Source: Streptomyces sp. BK208 (GTDB lineage Bacteria > Actinomycetota > Actinomycetes > Streptomycetales > Streptomycetaceae). Taken from it: DNA of 64,000 bases. The notes under the pieces are model-generated. The model was not told the origin of the DNA and did not search any database. It saw nothing but the letters and a program-made list of their open reading frames with translations. Location: assembly GCF_004364245.1 (NCBI RefSeq), contig NZ_SOAV01000016.1, positions 1-64,000 of the forward strand, given 5' to 3'. Shown in pieces: positions 42,831-51,879 of this stretch (within the stretch, counting starts at the first letter, position 1; each line of letters opens with the position of its first letter). The position numbers and the translations under genes were made by a program.

Positions 42831-44234
42831 ATGCGCATCAGGACCCTGCGGTCGAGGACGACCGCGGTCGGCGTCACGGCAGCCTTGGGAATCGGGTTGC
42901 TCTCGGGCTGCGCGAGCAGCACGGGCCCCGGCACACCCGACCGCGAGATCACGGTCTGGTCGCAGGAGAACCTGCCCGACCGCACCGCCGCGACCCAGAA
43001 GGTCATCGACGGGTTCGAGAAGAAGAGCGGCGTCAAGGTGAAGCTCGTCGGGGTCGACGAGAGCCAGATGCCGCAGCTCATCATGTCGGCGGCCGCGTCG
43101 GGCACCCTGCCGGACGTCATCGGGGCAGCCCCCATGGGCCAGGTCTGGCAGATGTACACCAACGGCCTGCTGAACACCGACATCCCGAAGCAGATCGTCG
43201 ACGGTCTGGGGCGCGACACCTTCAACGCCAACGCGCTGGAGCTGACGTCCGACGGCGGCACCAGCCTCGGAGTGCCCTCCGACGCCTGGCTCCAGCTGCT
43301 GGTCTACCGCAAGGACCAGTTCGGGCAGAAGGGCCTGCCCGCCCCCGACACGTACGCGAAGGCGCTGGCCGCGGCCGAGGCGCTCACCACCAAGGGGCAC
43401 GACGGCGTCTCGGCGGCGACCGACCCCAGCGACGTCTTCACCTCCCAGAGCTTCGAGAGCCTCGCCCTGGCCAACGACTGCCAACTGGTCGACGCCCGGC
43501 ACGAGGTCGCCCTCCGGTCACCGCGGTGCGAGACCGCCTTCCGCACCTACGACCGGCTGGCCCGCACCTACGGCGCTCCCGGCACCCAGACCGTGGACTC
43601 CACCCGCGCGACCTACTTCGCGGGCCGCTCCTCCATGGTCATCTGGTCCTCCTTCCTGCTCGACGAGCTCGCCGGACTGCGCGGGGACGCCCTGCCCAGC
43701 TGCCCGCAGTGCGCGAAGGACCCGCGGTACCTGTCGGACAACAGCGGCATCGTCACCGCCATGAAGGGCCCCGACGCCGAGGAGGCGGCCCAGTTCGGCG
43801 AGATCACGTCCTGGGTGACCACCAAGACCGCCGAGACGGCGGCGTCCCGCGAGTTCATCGAGTACATGATGGGCACGGGCTACGAGTCCTGGTTCGGCAT
43901 GGCCCCCGAGGGCAAGATCCCGGTCCGCAAGGGCACGGCCGCCGACCCCGGGCGCTATCTGGACGCCTGGCGGCACAGCGACATCGGCGTCGACACCCGC
44001 AAGCCCCTGGACGAGGTCTTCCCCAAGACCCTGCTCGACCAGCTCGCCGACGGCGTCAGCAACATGCGCCGCTGGGGCATCACCCAGGGCGAGGGAGCCC
44101 TCGTCGGCGCCACCAACGGCGAACTGCCCGTACCGAAGGCCATCGGCGCCATGACCAGCGGCCAGAGTTCGCCGTCCGAGGCGGCGCGCGACGCCGACGA
44201 CGAGGTCGCCGCCCTGAAGAAGTCCCTGCAGTAG
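42831..44234 (+). CDS. Sugar ABC transporter substrate-binding lipoprotein
   Basis: 467 aa. N-terminal RIRTLRSRTTAVGVTAALGI leads to the lipobox LLSGC (Cys about residue 27). The mature part shows the family-1 binding-protein fold (EITVWSQENLPDRTAATQKV, VIDGFEKKSGVKVKLVGVDE). CGAGGA lies nine nucleotides before the ATG at 42831, preferred over one 36 nt upstream. First gene of the rightward operon with two permeases, a ROK regulator and an oxidoreductase. It delivers the unknown glycoside. Confidence 0.95.
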   Translation: MRIRTLRSRTTAVGVTAALGIGLLSGCASSTGPGTPDREITVWSQENLPDRTAATQKVIDGFEKKSGVKVKLVGVDESQMPQLIMSAAASGTLPDVIGAAPMGQVWQMYTNGLLNTDIPKQIVDGLGRDTFNANALELTSDGGTSLGVPSDAWLQLLVYRKDQFGQKGLPAPDTYAKALAAAEALTTKGHDGVSAATDPSDVFTSQSFESLALANDCQLVDARHEVALRSPRCETAFRTYDRLARTYGAPGTQTVDSTRATYFAGRSSMVIWSSFLLDELAGLRGDALPSCPQCAKDPRYLSDNSGIVTAMKGPDAEEAAQFGEITSWVTTKTAETAASREFIEYMMGTGYESWFGMAPEGKIPVRKGTAADPGRYLDAWRHSDIGVDTRKPLDEVFPKTLLDQLADGVSNMRRWGITQGEGALVGATNGELPVPKAIGAMTSGQSSPSEAARDADDEVAALKKSLQ

Positions 44235-44267
44235 CCGCCCGCCGTCTGCACGTCACGAAGGTCTCTC

Positions 44268-45299
44268 ATGCCCACAGCCCCCGCCGGCGCGCCGCAGCGC
44301 CGGGACACCAGCCACCGGTCGGCGGATCCGTCCACGGACCGGTCCGCCTCCCCGGGCCGCCGCCCGCTGACCGCGAGCCGGCGCGCCAACCGCGCGGGCC
44401 TCGCGTTCGTCTCCCCCACCTTCCTCGTGGTCCTCGTCGTGGTGGTGCTGCCCATCGCCTGGACCGTGCTGCTGGCCTTCCAGAGGGCCAGGCTCGTCGA
44501 CATCCAGGGCATGGGCCTGTTCGGCAACTGGTCCCTGGACAACTTCTCGCAGGTGTTCGACTCGGCCGGCTTCTGGTCCAGCCTCGGCACCACCCTGCTG
44601 TACACGGCGGGCGCCACGTTCGGCTCCGTCCTGCTCGGCCTGGTCGCCGCGCTCGCCCTGCGCAAGCCGTTCCGGGGGCGCGGGCTGCTGCGCGCGGCGA
44701 TGCTGCTGCCGTACGTCGCGCCGGTCGTGGCCGTGGCCTTCGTGTGGGAGGTCGCGCTCAGCCCGCAGTACGGCGTCGTCAACGACTGGGGCCGGCGGCT
44801 GTTCGGCTGGGACGACCCGATCGCCTTCCTGTCCACCCGGGAGTACGAGGTCGATCTGCTGGGGATGCACTTCGACGTCCCGCTGGCGCTGCTGACCGTC
44901 ATCGTCTTCGAGTGCTGGCGCTACTTCCCCTTCGCCTTCCTCTTCATTTTGGCCCGGCTGCAGGCGGTGCCCGACACCCTGGAGGAGGCCGCGCTGGTCG
45001 ACGGCGCCACGCCCACCCAGCGGTTCCGGCACGTCCTGCTGCCGCAGCTGATGCCGGTGATCGCGCTGCTGTGCGTGCTGCGCTTCATCATGACGTTCAA
45101 CAAGTTCGACGACGTCTACCTGCTCACCGGCGGCGGCGCCGGCACCGACGTGGCCGCCGTGCGCGTCTACGACTTCCTCACCGCCCGCTACGACGTGGGA
45201 GCGGCGGCCGCCCAGGCACTCGTCCTGGCCGTCTCGCTGATGATCCTGCTGGGCTTCTACTTCAAGTTCTTCGGCAACAAGGTCCAGGAGGAAGCGTGA
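44268..45299 (+). CDS. Carbohydrate ABC transporter permease (MalF-like)
   Basis: 343 aa with a long polar N-terminus (about 1-45) and six transmembrane helices; EAA loop TLEEAALVDGATPTQRFRHV. GAAGG six nucleotides before the ATG. It overlaps the next permease by 4 nt (GTGA). No ATPase gene is near, so the general sugar ATPase MsiK is the probable partner. Confidence 0.95.
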   Translation: MPTAPAGAPQRRDTSHRSADPSTDRSASPGRRPLTASRRANRAGLAFVSPTFLVVLVVVVLPIAWTVLLAFQRARLVDIQGMGLFGNWSLDNFSQVFDSAGFWSSLGTTLLYTAGATFGSVLLGLVAALALRKPFRGRGLLRAAMLLPYVAPVVAVAFVWEVALSPQYGVVNDWGRRLFGWDDPIAFLSTREYEVDLLGMHFDVPLALLTVIVFECWRYFPFAFLFILARLQAVPDTLEEAALVDGATPTQRFRHVLLPQLMPVIALLCVLRFIMTFNKFDDVYLLTGGGAGTDVAAVRVYDFLTARYDVGAAAAQALVLAVSLMILLGFYFKFFGNKVQEEA

Positions 45300-46180
45300 C
45301 CGGCAAGACGGCCCTGACCAGGGCACGGTTCGAGGAGAAATTCTTCGGCGTCGCACGCTGGTTCGTCATCGCGTTCCTCGCCGTGATCACCCTGCTGCCC
45401 TTCTACTACATGGTGCTGCTGTCGTTGAAGCCCGTCGACGCGCTCCTGCTCGACCCCGGCTCCCTGTGGGTGTCGGCCAAGGACTTCACCCTCTCCACCT
45501 ACCGGGACGTGCTGCGCTCCACCGACGACGGCGGCCAGGGCTTCCTGAGGTTTTTGCTCAACTCCGCGCTGGTCTCGCTCGGTACGGTGGTGCTGACCCT
45601 CGTGGCGGCCGTGCCGGGCGCCTACGCGGTGAGCCGGCTGAAGTTCTTCGGCCACCGCCAGGTCAGCGCCCTCTTCCTGGCGGTCTACCTGTTCCCGGCG
45701 ACGCTGCTGGCCGTCCCGCTCTTCGTGATCTTCGCGAAGCTCGGACTCTCCTCCAGCCTGGTCGGCCTCGCCGTCGTGTACGTCGCCCAGACCGTGCCCG
45801 TGTCGATCTACATGCTGAAGAACTACCTCGTCACCATCCCCGCCTCCATCGAGGAGGCGGCGGCACTCGACGGGTGCTCCCGGCTGCAGACCGTCCGCAA
45901 GGTGATCCTGCCGCTGGCCCTGCCCTCGCTGATGGCGACCGGCCTGTACGTCTTCATGATCGCCTGGAACGAGTTCCTCTTCGCGCTGCTGTTCCTGGCC
46001 GCCGACCCGGGCAGTTGGACCGTCTCCCTGGGCCTGGCCCAGCTGTCCAACGGCATCGAGGTGCCCAAGACCGTCCTCATGGCCGGTTCCGTGGTACTCA
46101 CGATCCCCGTGGTACTTCTGTTCTTCGCCGCCGAACGCCTGCTCACCGAGGGGCTGACCAGCGGCGCCGACAAGAGCTGA
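45296..46180 (+). CDS. Carbohydrate ABC transporter permease (MalG-like)
   Basis: 294 aa from GTG at 45296 with AGGAGG just upstream. Six transmembrane segments and the EAA loop SIEEAAALDGCSRLQTVRKV. Overlaps the preceding permease stop. Forms the second half of the importer channel for the substrate bound by the lipoprotein at 42831-44234. Confidence 0.95.
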   Translation: MTGKTALTRARFEEKFFGVARWFVIAFLAVITLLPFYYMVLLSLKPVDALLLDPGSLWVSAKDFTLSTYRDVLRSTDDGGQGFLRFLLNSALVSLGTVVLTLVAAVPGAYAVSRLKFFGHRQVSALFLAVYLFPATLLAVPLFVIFAKLGLSSSLVGLAVVYVAQTVPVSIYMLKNYLVTIPASIEEAAALDGCSRLQTVRKVILPLALPSLMATGLYVFMIAWNEFLFALLFLAADPGSWTVSLGLAQLSNGIEVPKTVLMAGSVVLTIPVVLLFFAAERLLTEGLTSGADKS

Positions 46181-46196
46181 GCTGCGGGGGAGCACC

Positions 46197-47402
46197 ATGA
46201 TGACGTCGAGTCAGGCCAGCGCGGGCGAGTTGCTGCACCTCATCCGCAGCGGCCGCGCCAACACCCGGGCCGACCTCCAGCAGGTGACCGGGCTCTCCCG
46301 GTCCACCGTCGGACAGCGCCTCGACCTGCTCAACCGCGCCGGGTGGCTGCGCGCCACCGCGGGCGCCTCCACCGGCGGCCGTCCCTCCCACCGGATCGTG
46401 TTCGACCCGGGCCACGCCTCGGTCATCGCCTTCGACCTGGAGACCCGGCACGCCCGCGCCGCCGTGCTCGACCTGGCCGGCACCGTCCTGGCCGAGCACA
46501 CCGGCCCGATGGACGTCGGCGAGGGTCCCGAGTCCGTCCTGGACCGGCTGGCCGGCTGGTTCCCCGGCCTGATCGCCGCGGCCGGTGTCCCGGCGTCCCA
46601 CGTGGCGGGCATCGGTCTGTCGGTGCCCGGCCCGGTCGACTGGGAGTCGGGACGGGTGATCGAACCACCCATCATGCCCGGCTGGGACCGCTACCCCATC
46701 CGGGAGCGGCTCCACGCGGCGTACGCGGCCCGTCTCGGCCTGGAGCCCGAGGCCGCCGAGGCCGTGCCGGTCCTCGTGGACAACGACGCCAACCTGATGG
46801 CGCTGGCCGAGCATCAGGCCAACCACCGCGACTGCGCCTCCTTCGTGCTGCTGAAGGTCTCCACCGGCATCGGCGCCGGGGTCGTCATCGGCGACCGGCT
46901 CTACCGCGGCATCGACGGCGGAGCGGGCGACATCGGGCACATCCGCCTGCACGACCGGTCCGACGCGCTGTGCATGTGCGGCTCCCACGGCTGCCTCGCG
47001 GCCGTCGCCAGTGGACGGGCGATCGCCAAGGAGCTGGCCGCCCTCGGTCTGGACACCGCGTCCGGGCAGGATGTCAGGCGGCTCCTCAACGAGGGCCACC
47101 CCGACGCGGTCCGGCTGGCCCGCGAGGCGGGGCGCCGGGTGGGCGAGGTCCTGGTGACCGTCGTGACCCTGCTCAATCCCGGAGTGCTCATGATCGCCGG
47201 GGAACTCTCCGGGGTTCCCTTCCTGACCGGGGTGCGGGAGCTGGTCTACCAGCGGGCGATGCCCCGCGCGACCGCCAACCTCCAGGTCGTCACCTCGCGA
47301 CTCGGCGACCACGCGGGCCTCGTCGGGGCCGCCGCCATGGTCGTCGAGCACCTCTACTCCCCCGCCGGCGCCGACGCCCGGCTGGAACGCCTCGCCTCCT
47401 GA
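46197..47402 (+). CDS. ROK family transcriptional regulator
   Basis: 401 aa. N-terminal winged HTH (LLHLIRSGRANTRADLQQVTGLSR, residues about 10-65) and a C-terminal ROK sugar-kinase-like domain (about 80-390). The zinc motif CMCGSHGCL is partly kept: typical CxCGxxGC(W)E reads MCMCGSHGCLAAV. LVDNDANLMALAEHQ and STGIGAGVVIGD mark the sugar site. GGGGGAG precedes the ATG. It follows the permease by 16 nt, so it is co-transcribed and probably represses both divergent operons until the sugar ligand is bound. Confidence 0.92.
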   Translation: MMTSSQASAGELLHLIRSGRANTRADLQQVTGLSRSTVGQRLDLLNRAGWLRATAGASTGGRPSHRIVFDPGHASVIAFDLETRHARAAVLDLAGTVLAEHTGPMDVGEGPESVLDRLAGWFPGLIAAAGVPASHVAGIGLSVPGPVDWESGRVIEPPIMPGWDRYPIRERLHAAYAARLGLEPEAAEAVPVLVDNDANLMALAEHQANHRDCASFVLLKVSTGIGAGVVIGDRLYRGIDGGAGDIGHIRLHDRSDALCMCGSHGCLAAVASGRAIAKELAALGLDTASGQDVRRLLNEGHPDAVRLAREAGRRVGEVLVTVVTLLNPGVLMIAGELSGVPFLTGVRELVYQRAMPRATANLQVVTSRLGDHAGLVGAAAMVVEHLYSPAGADARLERLAS

Positions 47403-47457
47403 CCGCCGCCCGTCGTCCCCGACGGTCCGCCGGCAGACCTTCCAAGACAGGAACACC

Positions 47458-48351
47458 GTGACCGCTGTCCCCGCCCCCTGGACCGACCGGCCCGTCGAGA
47501 TCGGGCTCGTGGGAGCCGGCCCCTGGGCCCGCGCCATGCACGCCCGGGTGCTCGCCGCCGGACCCGAGACCCGGCTCGCCGCCGTCTGGGCCCGCCGTAC
47601 CGAGGCCGCCCGCGAGACCGCCGCCCCCTACGCCGCCCATGTCGCCGGCTCCTTCGAGGAGTTGCTGGACCACTGCGAGGCCGTGGCGTTCGCCGTGCCG
47701 CCCGCCGTCCAGGCCGAGCTGGCGCCGGCGGCGGCGAAACGGGGCAAGGCCCTGCTGCTGGAGAAGCCGCTCGGCCCCGACCTGGCCGCGGCCCGCCGGG
47801 TGGCCGACGCGGTGGCCGAGTCCGGTGTGGTCTCCCAGCTCGTCCTGACCAAGCGCTACCACCCGGCCACCCGGGCCTTCCTCGAAGCGGCGCGCTCCTT
47901 CGAGGCGGTGGGAGCGCGCTCCTGCTACCTCCACGGCGCCTTCCTGGGCGGCGAGTTCGCCACCGGCTGGCGGCTCGAGCACGGCGCCCTGCTCGACCTC
48001 GGCCCCCATCTGCTCGACCTGCTGGACGCCGCCGTCGGCCCCGTCACCGACATCCGCGCCACCGGCGACCCACGTCGCTGGCTGGAACTGACCTGCGCGC
48101 ACGAGAACGGCGCGGTGAGCCAGGCCTCGCTGTCCGGCTCCGTGGCCGTCCCCCGCGCGCAGACCCGCGTCGAACTCTTCGGCGCGGCCGAGCCCCTGGT
48201 CTACGACACGGCCGGGCTCGACCACGAGGAGTGCTGGCCCGTACTGCGCCACGACTTCGCGACGGCCGTCCGCACCGGCACACCGACGCCGGTGGACGCC
48301 GGACGCGGCCTGTACCTGCAAAGCCTCCTCGACCGGGTCGTGTACGGCTGA
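47458..48351 (+). CDS. Gfo/Idh/MocA family oxidoreductase
   Basis: 297 aa from GTG. Rossmann N-terminus IGLVGAGPWARAMHARVLAA and the EKP motif LLLEKPLGPDLAAARR (catalytic Lys) are intact. The C-terminal substrate domain (about 125-297) includes LDLGPHLLDLLDAAVG. These enzymes oxidise sugar or inositol hydroxyls with NAD(P), often at C3. AGGA five nucleotides before the start. Last gene of the importer operon, so it probably oxidises the imported sugar, perhaps before the isomerase acts. Confidence 0.9.
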   Translation: MTAVPAPWTDRPVEIGLVGAGPWARAMHARVLAAGPETRLAAVWARRTEAARETAAPYAAHVAGSFEELLDHCEAVAFAVPPAVQAELAPAAAKRGKALLLEKPLGPDLAAARRVADAVAESGVVSQLVLTKRYHPATRAFLEAARSFEAVGARSCYLHGAFLGGEFATGWRLEHGALLDLGPHLLDLLDAAVGPVTDIRATGDPRRWLELTCAHENGAVSQASLSGSVAVPRAQTRVELFGAAEPLVYDTAGLDHEECWPVLRHDFATAVRTGTPTPVDAGRGLYLQSLLDRVVYG

Positions 48352-48547
48352 AGCCGGTCCACGACGGCGACGGCCCGGCCCCGGTCGGAGGCTCGGCACG
48401 CCCTCCCCACCAGACGCTTTGCCTCTTCTTTGCCCGTCGGGAACCCTGTGGTCCCCGGGCGCGTTCATCGTGGTGACCGCGGTGGTGCGCGGCCGAAGAC
48501 AGACCGAGTCAGACCGATACGCAGCGACAGAAGCCGAGGTGGCCCGA

Positions 48548-49123
48548 GTGGCGATGTGGGACAAGATCAAGGACCAGGCCAAGACCTTCCAGCAGTCCCA
48601 GGGCACGCGCGGAGCGAGCGGATCCGGTCAGGGAGCGCACGGCCCCGTGGGCGGTGGCAGGTCCGGTTCGTCGTCGGGCGGTTCCAAGGCCCAGCTGATC
48701 GGGATGTTCAAGTCCCAGCTCGCCTCCGCCAAGAACGAGCTGAAGAGCGGCGCCTACCGGGACGCCAGCATGGCCATGTGTGCGCTGGTCGCCGCCGCGG
48801 ACGGACGGGTGGAGCCCTCCGAGCGGCAGCGCGTGGAGGAGTTGATCGTCTCCAACGAGGTGCTGCAGAACTTCCCGGCGGACCAGCTCCGCCAGCGGTT
48901 CAACCAGCACGTGGACCGGCTCCTCGCCAACTTCGACCAGGGCAGGGCCGAGGCCCTCCAGGTGATCGCCAAGGCCGCCAAGAAGCCCGCGGAGGCCCGC
49001 GCGGTCGTGCAGACCGGCATGGTCGTCGCCGGTGCCGACGGCACCTTCGAGCCGTCCGAGCAGTACGCCGTTCGCGAGGCGTGCACCGCGCTCGGCGTCC
49101 CGCCCTCGGAGTTCGGCGTCTGA
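48548..49123 (+). CDS. TerB family tellurite-resistance-like protein
   Basis: 191 aa from GTG (GAGG eight nucleotides upstream). After MWDKIKDQAKTFQQSQ and a Gly/Ser-rich linker (about 20-42), residues about 55-185 form the TerB helical domain. It has two acidic, EF-hand-like loops, VAAADGRVEPSER and VAGADGTFEPSEQ, that would bind Ca2+ or another divalent ion. TerB proteins are linked to stress and tellurite resistance; other ter genes are absent here. Monocistronic. Confidence 0.9.
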   Translation: MAMWDKIKDQAKTFQQSQGTRGASGSGQGAHGPVGGGRSGSSSGGSKAQLIGMFKSQLASAKNELKSGAYRDASMAMCALVAAADGRVEPSERQRVEELIVSNEVLQNFPADQLRQRFNQHVDRLLANFDQGRAEALQVIAKAAKKPAEARAVVQTGMVVAGADGTFEPSEQYAVREACTALGVPPSEFGV

Positions 49124-49196
49124 GACCGGCCGTCGGGCGCCCGCCGGCCGGGTAAGCGTTTGACGGCCGGCCGTGCCGAACGGTCGGCTGGGCCCC

Positions 49197-50105
49197 ATGA
49201 GTTCAGGTCAGGCCCGCCGCGACACCCCCGACGTCGACGACCGCCTCGTACGGCGGCTCGTCGACGGGCAGTTCCCGCAGTGGTCGGGGCTGCCGGTCGA
49301 GCGCTTCCCCTCGGGCGGCACGGTCAACGCGATGTACCGGCTGGGCGAGACCATGGTCGTACGGCTGCCGCTGGTCCGGGGCGGGGTCGCGGACGTGACG
49401 ACGGAACGGGAGTGGCTGCCGCGGCTGGCACCCCTGCTGCCCACCGCCGTACCCGAGGTGCTCGGGGCCGGGGTGCCGGCCGAGGGCTACCCGTGGCCCT
49501 GGTCGGTCTACCGGTGGCTGCCCGGCGAGCTTCCCGAGGCCGGAGCCCTGACCGACCCGGAGTCGCTCGCGACGGATCTGGCCGCCTTCGTGGCGGCGAT
49601 GCGGAGCGTCGCCCTGCCGGACCCGCCGAAGGCGTACCGCGGCGGGCCGCTCGCCGCGCTCGACGAGTCGACCCGGGCCGCCCTCGCCGCCCTGCGTGAC
49701 CTGCCCGAGGAGGGCGTCGACTGCGACGCGCTGACCGAGGTGTGGCAGGACGCGCTGGGCGCCCCGGCGTGGGACGGGCAGGCCCGCTGGCTGCACGCGG
49801 ACCTGATGCCGGGCAACCTGCTGCTGAGCGGCGGCAGGCTGGCCGGGGTGATCGACTTCGGGTGCATGGGCGTGGGCGATCCGGCCTGCGACCTCTTCCC
49901 GGCGTGGAACCTGCTGCCGCCCGGCGCGAGGGAGATCTTCCGCGAGGCGCTCGGCGTGGACGGGGCGACCTGGCGGCGCGGCCGGGGCCGCACCCTCTCC
50001 CAGGCGCTGATCGCCCTGCCGTACTACCGGGAGACCAACCCCGCGATGGCCGGCAACGCCCGCCACGTGATCCGGGCGGTACTGGCCGAGGTGGAGGGCC
50101 GCTAG
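49197..50105 (+). CDS. Aminoglycoside phosphotransferase family protein
   Basis: 302 aa with the APH kinase-like fold. VRLPLVRGGVADV lies in the nucleotide-binding lobe, the catalytic loop is WLHADLMPGNLLLSGG (HxDxxxxN) and the metal-binding loop is GVIDFGCMGVGDPACDL. It may phosphorylate an antibiotic or a metabolite; many APH members act on homoserine, thiamine or unknown alcohols, so resistance should not be assumed. The stop lies inside a terminator hairpin shared with the convergent hydrolase gene. Confidence 0.88.
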   Translation: MSSGQARRDTPDVDDRLVRRLVDGQFPQWSGLPVERFPSGGTVNAMYRLGETMVVRLPLVRGGVADVTTEREWLPRLAPLLPTAVPEVLGAGVPAEGYPWPWSVYRWLPGELPEAGALTDPESLATDLAAFVAAMRSVALPDPPKAYRGGPLAALDESTRAALAALRDLPEEGVDCDALTEVWQDALGAPAWDGQARWLHADLMPGNLLLSGGRLAGVIDFGCMGVGDPACDLFPAWNLLPPGAREIFREALGVDGATWRRGRGRTLSQALIALPYYRETNPAMAGNARHVIRAVLAEVEGR

Positions 50106-50120
50106 ACGACGGCCCTCCAC
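50091..50120. terminator. Bidirectional hairpin terminator overlapping a stop codon
   Basis: GTGGAGGGCC (50091-50100) and GGCCCTCCAC (50111-50120) form a perfect 10-bp stem with a 10-nt loop that contains the stop of the phosphotransferase gene. It also lies downstream of the convergent hydrolase gene. Confidence 0.75.
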
Positions 50121-50133
50121 CGAGCCCTGCCGC

Positions 50134-51612
50134 CTACGGCGCGATGCCCACGCCCTCGATCCTGCTCCAGGCCCGCTCCTGCGCGGCCGTCATGGCGGGC
50201 CAGGCGAGGCCGCCCGGCCGGGGCCGCACCCGCGAGGCGTACGGTCCGGGACGGAAGCCGGGGTCGTAGAAGCAGCCCGTACCGTACGTCGCGTCGAAGG
50301 CGGCGCACGAGGCGGCGATCGAACGCGGGCTCGGCCGGCGGCCGGTGCGCACCCAGGTGTCCAGCGCGGCGAGGGAGTTGGCGTACTCGGAGTCGCTCAG
50401 TGAGCTGTGCTCGTGCTCGGCCGTGAAGGTCTGGACGAGGTTCCCGTCCCGGCCGGCCCCCCGGAGCGTGGCGCGGTAGGCCGCCTCGTGCTCCACGAAC
50501 GCCGTCGGGTCGTCGATGGCGTGCAGGGTGAGCACGGGCAGGGAGACCTTGCCGGTGAGATCGCTGTCCCAGGACAGGTCACGGCGTGCGGAGGGGTCGG
50601 CCGAGAAGCGTTCGACGCCCGCGTTGAGCGCCTCGTCGTCGTGCGAGCCCGTGTAGCGCACCCCCCGGTTGCTCCACGGGTTCCGCCCGCCGAGCCGGTC
50701 GGTCACGATGTCCCGGAAGGTGAAGGTGGCAAAGCGCAGGTGTGACTCCAGAGTGCGCTCGGGGATGCCCGTGACGGCGAGGATGTCGTCGAGGTTGCGC
50801 TGCTGCGGCCGGGTCCGGTCGGCCGGGGCGGAGGCGTAGCCCGTGCATTCCTGCAGCCGGGCGCGCAGGCCCGCGGTCGTCATGGTGGAGCCGGGGCGCA
50901 GTCCCTGCCACAGCGGGTACTGCGGCTCGGTCGGACGCGGGTGGTTGTGGCAGTAGTACTGGTAGACGACGCGCAGGTCCACGCGGTAGTCGTAGCCTCG
51001 CGAACCGCCGCCGAGCACCCCGTTCGTCAGCAGCACCCCGTCGTAGGCGCCCGCGCGCCGGCCGTAGGTCTCGGCGGCCTTGGCGGCCACGTTCCCGCCC
51101 CAGGACTGGCCGTGCAGGTAGGTGTGTTCCGGCCGGCCGAACCGGTCGGTGAACAGGCGGCGTACGTTCTCGGTGTCCGCGGCCGCCATACGCGCCCCGT
51201 AGCCGCCGCGCCGGTAGGAGGAGGCGGCCCAGGCGTACCCCTGGTCGACCATCACCGCCCAGCGCTCCAGGTCCTCGGTGCTGCGCGCCGGGTCGGAGGC
51301 GTCGCCCAGGTCGGGGCCGCCGTGGGCGTGCACGACGAGGGAACCGTTCCACCGGTGGGGCACGGCCATCGTGTAGTGGGCCCCGTTGGTGTCCTGGCCC
51401 GTGTAGCAGGTGGCCTTCTCGGCGAGGGCGGACGGGCAGGCGGCGGGCACCGGGCGGCCCGGCCCGGGCTGTCCGGCGGCCCGCGCCGGGGCGGCGGAGA
51501 CGCTGGCGAGGGTGACGAGCAGGACGCTGGCGAGCGCGGCGGCCACCACCGCCGGGCGGCCCCTGCGGCGGGTGGGCCGGGGGTCGCGCGCGGGAGCGTG
51601 GGGTGCGGTCAA
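50134..51612 (-). CDS. Secreted alpha/beta-hydrolase
   Basis: 492 aa if translation starts at the TTG at 51612, which has CAGGAG seven nucleotides upstream; the longest frame would add 68 unlikely residues. The signal peptide has an Arg-rich n-region (RPTRRRGRP), a hydrophobic core and cleavage near ARAAGQ. The nucleophile elbow is LHGQSWGGN, the acid is in LHAIDDPTAF and the His in TAEHEHSS. Four or more cysteines suggest disulfides. Probably an extracellular esterase or peptidase-like hydrolase; substrate unknown. Confidence 0.8.
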   Translation of the reverse strand: MTAPHAPARDPRPTRRRGRPAVVAAALASVLLVTLASVSAAPARAAGQPGPGRPVPAACPSALAEKATCYTGQDTNGAHYTMAVPHRWNGSLVVHAHGGPDLGDASDPARSTEDLERWAVMVDQGYAWAASSYRRGGYGARMAAADTENVRRLFTDRFGRPEHTYLHGQSWGGNVAAKAAETYGRRAGAYDGVLLTNGVLGGGSRGYDYRVDLRVVYQYYCHNHPRPTEPQYPLWQGLRPGSTMTTAGLRARLQECTGYASAPADRTRPQQRNLDDILAVTGIPERTLESHLRFATFTFRDIVTDRLGGRNPWSNRGVRYTGSHDDEALNAGVERFSADPSARRDLSWDSDLTGKVSLPVLTLHAIDDPTAFVEHEAAYRATLRGAGRDGNLVQTFTAEHEHSSLSDSEYANSLAALDTWVRTGRRPSPRSIAASCAAFDATYGTGCFYDPGFRPGPYASRVRPRPGGLAWPAMTAAQERAWSRIEGVGIAP

Positions 51613-51784
51613 GGTGGGGCTCCTGTCCTTGGTGCTGGTGCTGCGGCCGGCGCGAAGTCGCGCTGCGAGCCGGGATGTTAGGAAGCCCGCGGGGCCGGAG
51701 CCACCCCTTCGGCCGTTGCGTTCATAGTGTTCGCCCGCGCCGCGGTCCGCCGGGCGGAGGACCGCCCGGTACGTGCGCGACCTC

Positions 51785-51813
51785 TTGACGCCCCATTGGT
51801 CTCTACCTATCGT
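51785..51813 (+). promoter_or_regulatory. Promoter with DasR-like element for the alginate-lyase-family gene
   Basis: TTGACG (51785-51790), 17-nt spacer, TATCGT (51808-51813). The spacer holds ATTGGTCTCTACCTAT (51795-51810), which matches the Streptomyces dre consensus ACTGGTCTAGACCACT at 12 of 16 positions, counting the first-half T/C variation. A GntR/HutC-type repressor bound here would block the polymerase. Confidence 0.4.
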
Positions 51814-51879
51814 CACCGCCCAGTCGAACGTTCAGAAAGACACCCAGCGTTCACATAGACGAACGGATGGACCCCCCAC

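Noticed and set aside
49197-50105. Aminoglycoside resistance gene
   Set aside because: Only the generic APH kinase motifs are present. There is no cluster or mobile-element context, and many APH-fold kinases act on other substrates.
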